From: Bradyrhizobium sp. MOS002
GTDB taxonomy: Bacteria > Pseudomonadota > Alphaproteobacteria > Rhizobiales > Xanthobacteraceae
Assembly (NCBI RefSeq): GCF_003020115.1
Contig: NZ_PYFX01000017.1
Location: forward strand, 1-64,000
Length of the DNA: 64,000 nt
Direction of reading: 5' to 3'
The notes under the pieces were generated by a model, which worked only from the letters and a program-made list of their open reading frames with translations, was not told where the DNA came from and ran no database searches. Below are positions 18,507 to 26,883 of the stretch, piece by piece. Positions within the stretch are counted from its first letter, which is position 1, and each line of letters starts with the position of its first letter. The translations under genes and the position numbers were made by a program.

Positions 18507-19334
18507 TCACTGACTGCTGATGAATCCCAAGAGGTCTGCATTGATGGTCTCTGATTCCGTCGTTGGCATGCCGTGGGGGAATCCCTTGTAAGTTTTCAGC
18601 GTACTCTTGGTCAGGAGCTTTGCGGAAAGCGGCGCCGAATCGGCATACGGCACGATTTGATCGTCATCGCCGTGCATCACCAGCACGGGCACGTTGATTT
18701 TCTTCAAATCCTCGGTGAAATCGGTTTGCGAGAACGCAACGATGCCCTCGTAATGCGCTTTCGCTCCGCCCATCATGCCTTGGCGCCACCAGTTCAAGAT
18801 GACGGGCTGCGATGGCTTCCTGTCCGGGCGATTGAAGCCGTAGAATGGCCCCGATGCGACGTCGAAGTAGAATTGAGACCGGTTCGCAGCCAATTGCCGC
18901 TGGAAGTCGTCGAAGACGGACTTCGGCAGCCCTGCCGGATTCGCGGGCGTCCGGACCATCAAAGGTGGCACTGCAGAGATGATCGCGGCTTTGGCTACAC
19001 GGCTTTCGCCATGCCGCGCGATGTAATGCACGACCTCCCCGCCACCAGTGGAATGTCCGACGTGAACAGCTTTTTTCAGATCAAGATGCTCGGTAAGCGC
19101 GGCGAGATCGTCGGCATAGTGGTCCATGTCATTTCCGGCCCCACACTGGCTCGAGCGTCCATGACCACGGCGGTCATGGGCAATGACTCGAAAGCCTCGA
19201 TCAAGGAAGAACAACATCTGCGTATCCCAGTCGTCGGCCGATAACGGCCAACCATGGCTGAATACGATGGGCTGTCCCGAGCCCAAGTCCTTGTAGAATA
19301 TCTGCGTACCATCTTTGGTTGTGATCGTCGGCAT
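18507..19334 (-). CDS. Cofactor-free chloroperoxidase / esterase-type alpha/beta hydrolase
   Basis: From the ATG at 19334 (AGGAG upstream) the protein has 275 residues, the normal size for this family. The landmarks are IVFSHGWPLSADDWD, IAHDRRGHGRSS, the nucleophile GHSTGGGE (Ser95), MHGDDDQIVP for the acid and GFPHGMP for the His. Such cytoplasmic enzymes act as esterases, with perhydrolase or haloperoxidase side activity. It is monocistronic, 121 bp upstream of the MBL gene. Confidence 0.88.
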   Translation of the reverse strand: MPTITTKDGTQIFYKDLGSGQPIVFSHGWPLSADDWDTQMLFFLDRGFRVIAHDRRGHGRSSQCGAGNDMDHYADDLAALTEHLDLKKAVHVGHSTGGGEVVHYIARHGESRVAKAAIISAVPPLMVRTPANPAGLPKSVFDDFQRQLAANRSQFYFDVASGPFYGFNRPDRKPSQPVILNWWRQGMMGGAKAHYEGIVAFSQTDFTEDLKKINVPVLVMHGDDDQIVPYADSAPLSAKLLTKSTLKTYKGFPHGMPTTESETINADLLGFISSQ

Positions 19335-19481
19335 AGCGGATCTCCTGCTTCGTTGCACCGCGTGCCAAATAAGATCAGAGGCACAGCAGATGATTACTCA
19401 GGGCTCGTTCAAAGCTCGCCGTTGCTCATTAAGATGTTGGAGATCACCAAGGGAGCGGATCGCGAACGGAGAGCACCGCGG

Positions 19482-20246
19482 CTATGGCCCCGCAACCCAA
19501 GGCGACGTCCGCATTAGGCTGCTGAAGTCCCTGCGCCGAAAATTGGGGTCCTTGTAGGCCAATACATCAGCTAAACCCGTGCCTTGAGTTGTTTCGGGGC
19601 GGTGCTTCAGGCTCTCATAGAGGGCCTGCAGGAAGCCTTCCGCGAATTCCGGCGGACGCGGGTAAGCCCCTTCGACAGCACTTCGCTGCGCCGCATTAAA
19701 GTCGTTAAAGCCGGCGCCAACGAGATCCATGTTAGCTGCTTCGGCAAGGAGTACTGCGATCGGGTACAGATGCGGGGAAATTCCATTTGTGGTATGCAGC
19801 GCGATCGCCAGCCAGACCTTTTGGCGGCTAGCTTCCGATATCCCTTTGCTCTCCAAAAAGGCACGCGCGGCGTTCGCGCCATCCACTTCATAACGCAAGT
19901 GGCTTTCTCCATAGCCTGCAGTCAATCCGTAGTCGTGGAACATCGCCGCGACGAAGAGAAGCTCCGGATCAAACATCAGGCCCTTGCGCTTTCCGGCCAA
20001 TGCAGCCCAACAGTAAACGCGCATGGAGTGCTGAAAGAGCAAATCGCCTTCACTATTGCGGATAACCTGAGCTGCGTCGCGAGCCAACTTCGTGTCAGGT
20101 ACACTAATTCCCAAAGACTCAAAAAGCTTCGGAGGCGCCCCAGCCACCGTAGGCATCGCATTTTCCGCTTGGCTCCTCGGCACCAATGGGATTCCGACGA
20201 CCATGATCGCAAAGGCGGCGCAGGTGAGAGTATTACGAAGCTGCAT
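19482..20246 (-). CDS. Exported HD-domain protein, cyanamide hydratase-like (copy 1)
   Basis: The ATG at 20246 is preceded by GAAGGA and gives 254 residues. Residues 1-28 form a signal peptide (LRNTLTCAAFAIMVVG...SQAE), unlike the two paralogues at 26884 and 50578. The HD metal site is complete: FQHSMRVY (His73), AAMFHDYGLT (His104, Asp105), YEVDGANAARAF and IALHTTNGI. The closest described group is the cyanamide-hydratase-like HD family; whether this protein hydrates a nitrile or isonitrile is unknown. It starts 17 bp after the DUF302 gene and is co-transcribed with it. Confidence 0.8.
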   Translation of the reverse strand: MQLRNTLTCAAFAIMVVGIPLVPRSQAENAMPTVAGAPPKLFESLGISVPDTKLARDAAQVIRNSEGDLLFQHSMRVYCWAALAGKRKGLMFDPELLFVAAMFHDYGLTAGYGESHLRYEVDGANAARAFLESKGISEASRQKVWLAIALHTTNGISPHLYPIAVLLAEAANMDLVGAGFNDFNAAQRSAVEGAYPRPPEFAEGFLQALYESLKHRPETTQGTGLADVLAYKDPNFRRRDFSSLMRTSPWVAGP

Positions 20247-20263
20247 GGGGTGTCCTTCGGGGG

Positions 20264-20689
20264 TCAAAATGAGCCATCTACGTTTTGACTAGACTGCATC
20301 CGTCGGTTGTTGGCAGAGCTTGCTATCAGCGCGCTAGCGATTATGCCCTCCACGGGGGTGAGCTTTTGCGCCATACCTGCTGCCAGTCCGTGCTTTCCTT
20401 CCAAAGTGGCGGCGGGATTGTAGGTGACATAGGTTTTCCCATGCTTCCCCTCTCGAACAAGTAGCCGCAGCGGGAGCTCCAGCGCGAAGTCTGGAGCGCT
20501 CAGCATCAGAGGAGTGCCGCTCCGCGGATCACCGTAGATGAGCACGGTTGACGGCGGCATAACCAAGTCGACAGACTGAGCCGCGCCGCGGTGATCGATC
20601 ACGGCGAAGATCCTGAAGCCCCTGGCTTCAAGGCCCGATCGCAAACGAGCGAGCGTGACAGCAAATGGGTAACTACTTTCGAGTCTCAC
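20264..20689 (-). CDS. DUF302 domain protein
   Basis: The 141-residue protein starts at a GTG (20689) with GAGAG upstream. It shows the DUF302 pattern: FAVTLARLRSGLEARGFRIFAVIDH, then VLIYGDPRSGTPLM and APDFALELPLRLLVRE. The domain is thought to be a small redox- or haem-associated fold, but its function is unclear. It is the first gene of a two-gene unit with the exported HD protein. The repeated GAAGTGAA element lies 98 bp upstream. Confidence 0.8.
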   Translation of the reverse strand: MRLESSYPFAVTLARLRSGLEARGFRIFAVIDHRGAAQSVDLVMPPSTVLIYGDPRSGTPLMLSAPDFALELPLRLLVREGKHGKTYVTYNPAATLEGKHGLAAGMAQKLTPVEGIIASALIASSANNRRMQSSQNVDGSF

Positions 20690-21023
20690 GGCTTTCTCTC
20701 ATCCAGTGCTTGCGACAACTCAGCACGTCAGGGGCAGATAATCGAAATAGCCCGCACACGCACTCTGAGCTATTCGTGCCCAGAAGGAAGTGAAAGAACA
20801 GCAATCCATGAATGAGTATGCTGCACGCCTGCACGATATAGGTCCCCATACCGATGCGAAGCCAGACCGCTAAGGATGCGGATGGGGAGTTCGCCTTCTG
20901 CGCGCAAGATGCCACCGTTCATCCAGCGGCCATAAAGGCCAGCAAGGAAGATGACTGCGGCTGCAATACCGGACGCCTCGCCTATCCGCTCCACGCGAAG
21001 GTTTTCTCAGGTGCTCGACGACT
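20690..21023. other. Spacer with a weak membrane-protein-like frame
   Basis: A minus-strand frame from a GTG at 20994 to 20770 encodes one hydrophobic helix (GIAAAVIFLAGLYGRWM) and then a tail with no family resemblance. A second frame beneath it also reads hydrophobic. I cannot tell a broken small gene from chance. The repeated element sits inside this stretch at 20787-20816. Confidence 0.2.
20787..20816 (-). promoter_or_regulatory. Repeated GAAGTGAA-N17-ATGAG element, copy D
   Basis: GAAGTGAA is followed by ATGAG at the same 17-bp spacing as the other copies. It lies 98 bp before the DUF302-HD pair. The second half shares only TGA with the CTGAA form, and copy J near 34.6 kb has the same ATGAG variant. 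Confidence 0.4.
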
Positions 21024-21404
21024 TCATGCGACTGCCTTGGGAATCAGGTCGGTCGCGGTGGGGCCTGGGGTGACAGCGTTGAAAGTGATGCTGCATCCGC
21101 GCCACTCCTTCGCGAGGACGCGAGTTAACCGCTCGATGCGGCATACAGGCCATCGCCTCGCCTGGATAAGAGGACGAGTTTGACTGGAAGGCAGAGCGTT
21201 GTTGGCGACAAAAGCGACCACGCCGTCAATGCCCCGTACGCCTTCTGTGCACCGTCGAGTATGGCAGACACGGCCTCTACCTCGCCAACATCAGCCCGCG
21301 CCCGGGCCGTAGTCCTCCAGAGGTCCAATTTTTGGCGCTCGAGTTTACTGCCACGGTCGGCTCCGACTCGGCAAACATGCTTTCACTTCTTCCGGCCGCC
21401 TTAG
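21024..21404 (-). pseudogene. Decayed short-chain dehydrogenase (SDR)
   Basis: Pieces of one SDR are spread over three minus-strand frames. One frame gives ADVGEVEAVSAILDGAQKAYG, the next gives GIDGVV and a broken NNA, a third gives GDGLYAAS where YAASK is expected. Finally ERLTRVLAKEWRG and FNAVTPGPTATDL appear. The stretch with the catalytic Ser is missing and the YxxxK motif is broken. This is a clear pseudogene, probably of a FabG-like or PhaB-like enzyme. Confidence 0.7.
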
Positions 21405-22132
21405 TGAGCCATTAATCCACTTCCAGGTCACTGGGTCGTGCAAAGGGTCATCTCGCTCCGACAGGCGTTCATCACAGGTGCTGGAGAGAAAATGCACCAG
21501 GTCAGTACCAGCCTGTTCGAGCCAGCTGCATTGGGCTGTGAAGGCGTCGAAGTTAAGGTTGATTTTCCCCCCGAGCCCCGTTGGCCTGCGCGAAGTTGAA
21601 CCTGGCGCTCTCTCCACAAATGGGCTCCGTCCCCTCCTGGGGCTGCAATAGAAAGGTGTTACTTCGGAAGGCGGCAGGCTCGTCGCCGCCTGCATCAACA
21701 AAGGCGGCGACAAGCGCGGCGTATATGACCCATAAGCCACCCGTGTAGGTCACCACGATCGCGCGTCATTGGATGGCGCCTTACCTGCCACTTTCTAGCA
21801 CTACTCGGGCTTCGATCCTGATGGAAGTGAATCGACGACAACGACGGGCTGAAGGATGATCATCTCTAAGGCACCACCGCCATTCACTTGAGAGGGGTTA
21901 CTGTTACAAAGCCAAGATTCACTGGCGTGACGCCCGTGGGCGCCGTCGTCGACGTAAACACCGCGTAAGTGACCAGCCGGCTGCTCCGCTCTTTTCAGCG
22001 CAAGAGCTGTTCATGATAGTCGCGGCATTGGAGGCTGGAGCTAAGGGGATCAAACTAAGTGTGCCGTGAACTCGGCGCCACCGCCTGCGTTCGCTGCGAT
22101 CGACCTGACTGAGAGATGCTGTCGGACCTCGG
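21405..22132. other. Spacer with one repeated element and an unexplained short frame
   Basis: About 730 bases hold no recognised gene. A minus-strand frame (21553-21756, GTG start, 67 codons) reads VTYTGGLWVIYAALVAAF at its start and lies 68 bp downstream of a repeated GAAGTGAA element, so a small or broken gene is possible. Further right, a plus-strand frame ends near 22069 with a basic segment; it has no known relatives to my eye. Confidence 0.3.
21824..21853 (-). promoter_or_regulatory. Repeated GAAGTGAA-N17-CTGAA element, copy I
   Basis: GAAGTGAA and CTGAA occur with the exact 17-bp spacing. The TCATC tail found in copy B is also conserved. The element points towards the short frame ending at 21553. 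Confidence 0.45.
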
Positions 22133-23386
22133 TTAGTCGGCGCGCGACGTTACCTGCGACCGCACTCGAGTGACATCCGTAGCTTCAATGGCAGGAGAAG
22201 CAGATCCCCAGCTATTTCTCACGTAATTGAGAACCGCTGCGATCTGGTGATCGTCGAGCTGTCCACCATAGGATGGCATACCTGGAGCGGTCGGCTCGGC
22301 TTTCGTGCTTACGCTACGCGCACCCCGAAGCAATATCCGGATCACTGTTGTCGGGTCATCTGAGCGAACCATCGCGGACGCGCCAAGCGATGGAAAGAGA
22401 TAGGCCACGCCTTTGCCCTCAATGCCGTGACAGGCCGAGCACTGGTCACGATAGATAGCGTTACCCGCGGCCATCATGTCGTCACCAATTGGCGAGGGCG
22501 CCCTTCCCTCCGAACCTTTACCCGGAAGCGTTTTCAAATAGATGGCTATTGCCAATGTGTCCGCATCCGCCATCTTGGACGTCGAGAGCTCAACGGCTTC
22601 TGCCATCGGCCCGGTCGCCGCGGAGAAGCGATTGTGTCCTGTCTTCAGATAGAGCGCGACGTCCTCCGCTGTCCAGCCGCCCAGTCCTGTACGAGGGTCA
22701 TTCGTTATGTCTGGTGCCGACCAGCCCTGCAAATTCGCACCCTGCAGGTAGTGATCCCCCTGGTCGCCTCCCAGGATGGTCTTCGGGGTATGACAAGCGC
22801 CGCAATGCGCGGGACCATCCACAATGAACTTGCCGCGATTCCATTCCTTCGATTTCGATGGGTCAGCCTTAAATTCGCCGGCCGTAAAGTAGAGCTTGTT
22901 CCACACTGCCATGAGAGAGCGGACATTGAAGGGAAACGGCAGCGTATTCGGATTGCGCGATTGGCGAACTGGTTCGAGCGAGCTGACGTATGCTCGAATG
23001 GCCAGAACGTCGTCGCTCGACATCCGAGTATACGCATTGTAAGGCATTGCCGGGTAGAGATGCACGCCCGTCCATCCGATTCCTCGTCTCAGCGCGTCGT
23101 CAAATTGCTTGTCGCTCCATGCCCCGATGCCAGTCTCAAGGTCCGGTGTAATATTGGGCGATACAATGATTCCAAATGGCGTTTCGATCGGGCGACCACC
23201 AGCGAATGGCTTGCCCCCCGCAACCGTGTGACAACCGCCGCAGTCCGATAGGATCGAGACGTAACGTCCTCGTTCGATCACAGTGAATTCTTGCTGGTCC
23301 GGCGAGCCAGCAGATGCGTCGAGGACCAGAGTGGCTGAAAGACGGATTGCTAGTCCGAAAGCTCGCGCGCGGTGATCTCTATACAT
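22133..23386 (-). CDS. Triple-haem cytochrome c subunit of a gluconate-2-dehydrogenase-type enzyme
   Basis: From the ATG at 23386 the protein has 417 residues. The N-terminal hydrophobic stretch is a signal peptide. Three c-type haem sites are present: CGGCH (49-53), CGACH (195-199) and CSACH (316-320), matching the three-haem cytochrome of membrane FAD dehydrogenases such as gluconate, sorbitol or alcohol dehydrogenase. It would pass electrons from the GMC subunit to ubiquinone at the periplasmic face. The start overlaps the end of the GMC gene by eight bases, so the two are translationally coupled. Confidence 0.88.
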   Translation of the reverse strand: MYRDHRARAFGLAIRLSATLVLDASAGSPDQQEFTVIERGRYVSILSDCGGCHTVAGGKPFAGGRPIETPFGIIVSPNITPDLETGIGAWSDKQFDDALRRGIGWTGVHLYPAMPYNAYTRMSSDDVLAIRAYVSSLEPVRQSRNPNTLPFPFNVRSLMAVWNKLYFTAGEFKADPSKSKEWNRGKFIVDGPAHCGACHTPKTILGGDQGDHYLQGANLQGWSAPDITNDPRTGLGGWTAEDVALYLKTGHNRFSAATGPMAEAVELSTSKMADADTLAIAIYLKTLPGKGSEGRAPSPIGDDMMAAGNAIYRDQCSACHGIEGKGVAYLFPSLGASAMVRSDDPTTVIRILLRGARSVSTKAEPTAPGMPSYGGQLDDHQIAAVLNYVRNSWGSASPAIEATDVTRVRSQVTSRAD

Positions 23387-25157
23387 CGAGGAGCCTTCCC
23401 GGGCTCTTGAGGTACTGAGTACGGATCGCAGCGGCCGACCAGTAAGCAAGCGCCCCAACCGTGAGCGTGGGATTGTAGCCGGCGTTCTGAGGAAACGCGC
23501 TTGCGCCCATGACGAAGAGGTTTGGCACGTCCCAGCTCTGCAAGTAGCGATTGAGAACGCTGGTCTTGGGATCAGTGCCCATCACTGCGCCGCCGTTGAG
23601 GTGCGTCGTCTGATAGGCCGTGATATCGTAGGGGCCTGTACGATACTGGACCGCCAGCTTCTCTGCTCCCATAGTTTTGATGATTTCTGCGAACTTGTCG
23701 GTCAAAAACTTATTTTGCTTGATCTCATTTTCCTTGAGATCCATCGTAATCCGCATCAGTGGACGTCCGAAGCGGTCTTTGTAGGTCGGATCAAGGTCGA
23801 GGTAGATGTCACGGTAGGCGTAGAAGCTTCCGTGCACGCCGGCGCCAGGCTTTACGGTGCTGAGATAGTTGTCTTTGACTGCCTTCTTCCAATCGACTCC
23901 CCATCTGGGCGTTCCCGGCGGCACCAATGTACTCTCGATCGGACGGGCACCTGTCTGCACCTGCCCAACATAGCCACCTCCGACGAAACCAAGTGGTCCA
24001 TGATCGAAGTTATCGCCGTTGAATTCGTCGATGCACATGCCGATCGACCCGGACCCAATAAAAGGATTGAAATTGAACTTCTTGTTATCGAAAAACCCGT
24101 TCACGGTCGAGACGGTCTGGTGGGTGTAGTTACGCCCTACGACGCCCGTGTTCGTGACAGGGTCGTAGGGTTGGCCGATCTTGGAATGCAGAAGAAGCTG
24201 GACGTTGAACAAAGCATAGGCAGATAGAATCACCAGATCCGCCGGTTGCTCCCACTCATCTCCGCTAGAGTCGACGAAAGTCACGCCAGTTGCATGCCTC
24301 CCTGCGCGATCGAGATTGATCCGAATGACCTCCGAATTGTCTCGAAGGCTAAAGTTCGACTTCCGAATGAGATATGGCAATATCGTGGTTTGTGGACTTG
24401 CTTTCGAATAGTTGCTGCAGCCAAACCACTCGCAAAAGCCGCAATAGGTGCATGGCCCAAGTCGCATACCCAATGGATTTGTATACGCCTGCGAAAGATT
24501 GCCGGACGGCTGCGGAAATGGCTTATAGCCCAGCTCGCGGGCGGCCTTGCCGAACAACGTATGGCTAAACGGCTGTTGCTGCGCCGGAGTCGGATAGGGA
24601 CGTGACCGGGGCCCCTCAAAAGGGTTGCCGCCCTCCTGAATTCCCCCGCCCAGATTTCCTGCTGTGCCCGACGTGCCGCAAAGATACTCGAAGCGGTCGT
24701 AATGCGGCTCAAGATCGTCGTAGGTCACGCCCCAATCCTGAATGGTCATGTCAGATGGCAGAAACGACTCACCATAGCGCTCGGTGAGGTGCGTCTTCAG
24801 CACGAAATCGCTTGGCAAAAAGCGCCACATCTCGCCATTCCAATGAACGCCGCCGCCGCCGACGCCGTTCGGCGGCATAAAAGCGCCCCAACTCCGGATC
24901 GGAAGCGCAGTCTGGCTCATCGTGTTGCGAAATGTGAATGTTAGCTGATCTGGTCGCAGGAACAGCTCGTGGCGAACGCGATAGCGGAGCTCGTCCTGCA
25001 TGTAGGTTGGCGGAAAGTCCGTCGGGGCATCACGCCAAGGACCGCGCTCGATGGCAATGACATCCAGCCCCTCGTCAGTGAGCTCGTTCGCCATTATCGC
25101 GCCGGTCCATCCGAAACCGACCACGACGACGTCTTTTCTGGGAAGCTTTTTGACCAT
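23379..25157 (-). CDS. GMC-family FAD dehydrogenase subunit (gluconate-2-dehydrogenase-type large subunit)
   Basis: The 592-residue protein has the FAD loop VVVGFGWTGAIMANEL at residues 11-26 and an ENDxERG-type acidic end at AIERGP. A cysteine cluster at 236-247 (GPCTYCGFCEWFGC) is typical of FAD dehydrogenases that carry an Fe-S centre next to the flavin. The C-terminal His/Asn region (TTHLNGGAVMG, NPTLTVGALA) is intact. It lacks its own leader and is expected to travel with the Tat-leader small subunit. The substrate is a polyol, aldonate or similar; gluconate is the default family guess only. Confidence 0.87.
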   Translation of the reverse strand: MVKKLPRKDVVVVGFGWTGAIMANELTDEGLDVIAIERGPWRDAPTDFPPTYMQDELRYRVRHELFLRPDQLTFTFRNTMSQTALPIRSWGAFMPPNGVGGGGVHWNGEMWRFLPSDFVLKTHLTERYGESFLPSDMTIQDWGVTYDDLEPHYDRFEYLCGTSGTAGNLGGGIQEGGNPFEGPRSRPYPTPAQQQPFSHTLFGKAARELGYKPFPQPSGNLSQAYTNPLGMRLGPCTYCGFCEWFGCSNYSKASPQTTILPYLIRKSNFSLRDNSEVIRINLDRAGRHATGVTFVDSSGDEWEQPADLVILSAYALFNVQLLLHSKIGQPYDPVTNTGVVGRNYTHQTVSTVNGFFDNKKFNFNPFIGSGSIGMCIDEFNGDNFDHGPLGFVGGGYVGQVQTGARPIESTLVPPGTPRWGVDWKKAVKDNYLSTVKPGAGVHGSFYAYRDIYLDLDPTYKDRFGRPLMRITMDLKENEIKQNKFLTDKFAEIIKTMGAEKLAVQYRTGPYDITAYQTTHLNGGAVMGTDPKTSVLNRYLQSWDVPNLFVMGASAFPQNAGYNPTLTVGALAYWSAAAIRTQYLKSPGRLLDV

Positions 25158-25158
25158 G

Positions 25159-25887
25159 CTACCATCTCGTCCACTCGGCATTGCCAGTAATCCCCACTGG
25201 CGGGAGCGGAAAACGCTCGTTGTGGCGATTGACCCAATCGAGGTAATTGTAGCGGGCGCCGGGGTACCCGATCATTTTCCATCCGGCCATATCTCGGTTT
25301 CCGCCGTAGATTGGGTCTGCAAAGAACCCCATCTGTACGTCCTTGACCATTTGTTCTAAGAACGACTTTCCATCGACACCTTGAAGCTTCACTTCACCGG
25401 CTTCTAACACTTTCAGGAACAGGATCCTTTCGTCAGTCGAAAGATCGGCGAACGCTCTTCCGCCGTAACGTTCCCTGCAGACGCTATTAATCGCAGCCAA
25501 CCCGGCCCGATAAGTTTCTGCTGGCCCGATGTCCGACTGATAGCCTTGATTCTTCGCACCAGACAGAAATGGCGGCCGCTGATAAAGCCCCTCCTGCCTG
25601 CCGTAGGGTCCTGCCAACTGTCGGTCGATGAAGACAGCGCAGCCTGCATCCTTTCCGCCCGGCGCCTGTGGGTCTGACGGAATAATGGTGTCGGCAAGTG
25701 CCTCCATTGCGCGGCCCTCGTCGCCGGTAAAGAATTCCCAAGGCCCTAATTTGAAAGGCCGCGGTGGAGCGCCAGCATTTGGGGTCCAGGGCAGTCGACC
25801 AGCGATTGTCGCAGCTCTGATACCGGTCACGGTGAACAGCAGAGTGGCTGCCCCGGCAAGAAGATCCCTGCGGCGAACGTCAGTCAT
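25159..25887 (-). CDS. Gluconate-2-dehydrogenase subunit 3-type small subunit (Tat leader)
   Basis: The 242-residue protein opens with a Tat signal (VRRRDLLAGAATLLFTV). The Gluconate_2-dh3 pattern follows: LGPWEFFTGDEGRAMEALADTIIPSD, AGCAVFIDRQLAGPYG, then FFADPIYGGNRDMAGWKMIGYPG. In this enzyme class the small subunit brings the leaderless FAD subunit across the membrane. It is the first gene of the three-gene operon; AAAGGGG precedes the ATG and only one base separates its stop from the next start. Confidence 0.9.
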   Translation of the reverse strand: MTDVRRRDLLAGAATLLFTVTGIRAATIAGRLPWTPNAGAPPRPFKLGPWEFFTGDEGRAMEALADTIIPSDPQAPGGKDAGCAVFIDRQLAGPYGRQEGLYQRPPFLSGAKNQGYQSDIGPAETYRAGLAAINSVCRERYGGRAFADLSTDERILFLKVLEAGEVKLQGVDGKSFLEQMVKDVQMGFFADPIYGGNRDMAGWKMIGYPGARYNYLDWVNRHNERFPLPPVGITGNAEWTRW

Positions 25888-25908
25888 GCATCGCCCCTTT
25901 TGTGCCGC

Positions 25909-26421
25909 TCAGTTGCGCGAAGATTCAAACAGGAACCAAATTCGCTTTTCAGCTTCGTCGATCCAATTCTCTAGCGCGCTTGCGGACGCAACATCTTCGT
26001 GTCGCTCGCAGAGAGTATGAGCATCCAGCATAAATTCCCGGAGCCGGAGGTTGTCAGACCGCAGCTCGCTTAGCATTGCACCTGGGGAGAGCTCATGGAC
26101 ATCAGAGTCCGTGAGCCGCTGCCTACGGGCGATTTCGCCCACAGACCGGATCGTCTGGCCGCCAATTTTTCGGCATCGCTCAGCCATCGCATCGACCATC
26201 GCGAAAACCTGGTCGGCTTGCTCGTCCAGCAGCAGGTGATAGTCCCGAAAGTGGGTTCCCGACATGTGCCAATGAAAATTTTTGGTTTTCAGATACAACG
26301 CGAAGACGTCTGCAACTAAGTCTGTTAACGCACTGCTGATCTCAAGAGAAACATTCGAAGGAAGGCTTTGCTCAGAACCAATGAGAGCAGAAACACTTCT
26401 GGATCCTAGTGCGGTGCCCAT
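25909..26421 (-). CDS. dps: Dps family DNA-protection / ferritin-like protein
   Basis: At 170 residues it has Dps length. The ferroxidase ligands of the family are visible: NFHWHMSGTHFRDYHLLLDEQADQ gives the His, His/Asp and Glu positions at the dimer interface. The long N-terminal tail before ISSALTDLVADVFALYLKTK may bind DNA. Dps stores iron and protects DNA under peroxide stress and starvation. AGAGGA precedes the ATG by nine bases. A copy of the repeated element lies 65 bp upstream, and a terminator pointing towards this gene lies further upstream. Confidence 0.92.
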   Translation of the reverse strand: MGTALGSRSVSALIGSEQSLPSNVSLEISSALTDLVADVFALYLKTKNFHWHMSGTHFRDYHLLLDEQADQVFAMVDAMAERCRKIGGQTIRSVGEIARRQRLTDSDVHELSPGAMLSELRSDNLRLREFMLDAHTLCERHEDVASASALENWIDEAEKRIWFLFESSRN

Positions 26422-26485
26422 CTTAATATGTCCTCTTGGTTGTTTTAACTCGTCCCCGTGGTATGCGCCTTCATCGGCACACCCG

Positions 26486-26515
26486 GAAGTGAAACTCGTT
26501 CACTCGCGAGCTGAC
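26486..26515 (-). promoter_or_regulatory. Repeated GAAGTGAA-N17-CTGAC element, copy C
   Basis: GAAGTGAA is followed 17 bp later by CTGAC, one base off CTGAA. It ends 65 bp before the dps start, close to the distance seen for copies A and I, which supports a promoter or operator role. Confidence 0.45.
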
Positions 26516-26550
26516 GTGATTGCAATCAACCGCAGCGCCATGCTTTCGCG

Positions 26551-26585
26551 CAAAAAAGGCCCGTCGCGTCCAAGGCGCGACGGGC
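26551..26585 (-). terminator. Intrinsic terminator on the minus strand
   Basis: A perfect ten-base-pair stem, GCCCGTCGCG with CGCGACGGGC, and a seven-base loop occupy 26559-26585. On the minus strand the stem is followed directly by CTTTTTTG. It would stop a minus-strand transcript coming from the right before it reaches dps. No gene is recognised upstream in that direction within the spacer. Confidence 0.6.
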
Positions 26586-26883
26586 AAGAGTCAGGGAGGA
26601 GCTACCATCAACGCAGCTCCACCAGCTCGATGCAAATGCACTGTATTCAGGACGCGGATGACTGTGGTCGAACTCAGCAGCGCATGTCGTGACCGCATTC
26701 TCTAAGAGCATCGATACAGCCTGCTGACAGACCTCTCGCATTATGAAGAGTGATCACATGCATAGTGGCGGATTTTCACTTCCAACGCTCCACGTTGACG
26801 ACAATAACAGCCCCGAACGGCTGCCGGTTCCGCGCCCTTACGTGAGGACGGCTTGCTGGTCCAACAACAGAAGGTCATATGCT

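Larger units (their letters stand above)
26422..26883. other. Spacer between dps and the second HD gene
   Basis: This divergent spacer contains the repeated element at 26486-26515 and an intrinsic terminator on the minus strand at 26551-26585. It also holds a 5' stretch before the HD gene that I read as untranslated. No separate protein gene is supported. Confidence 0.4.
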
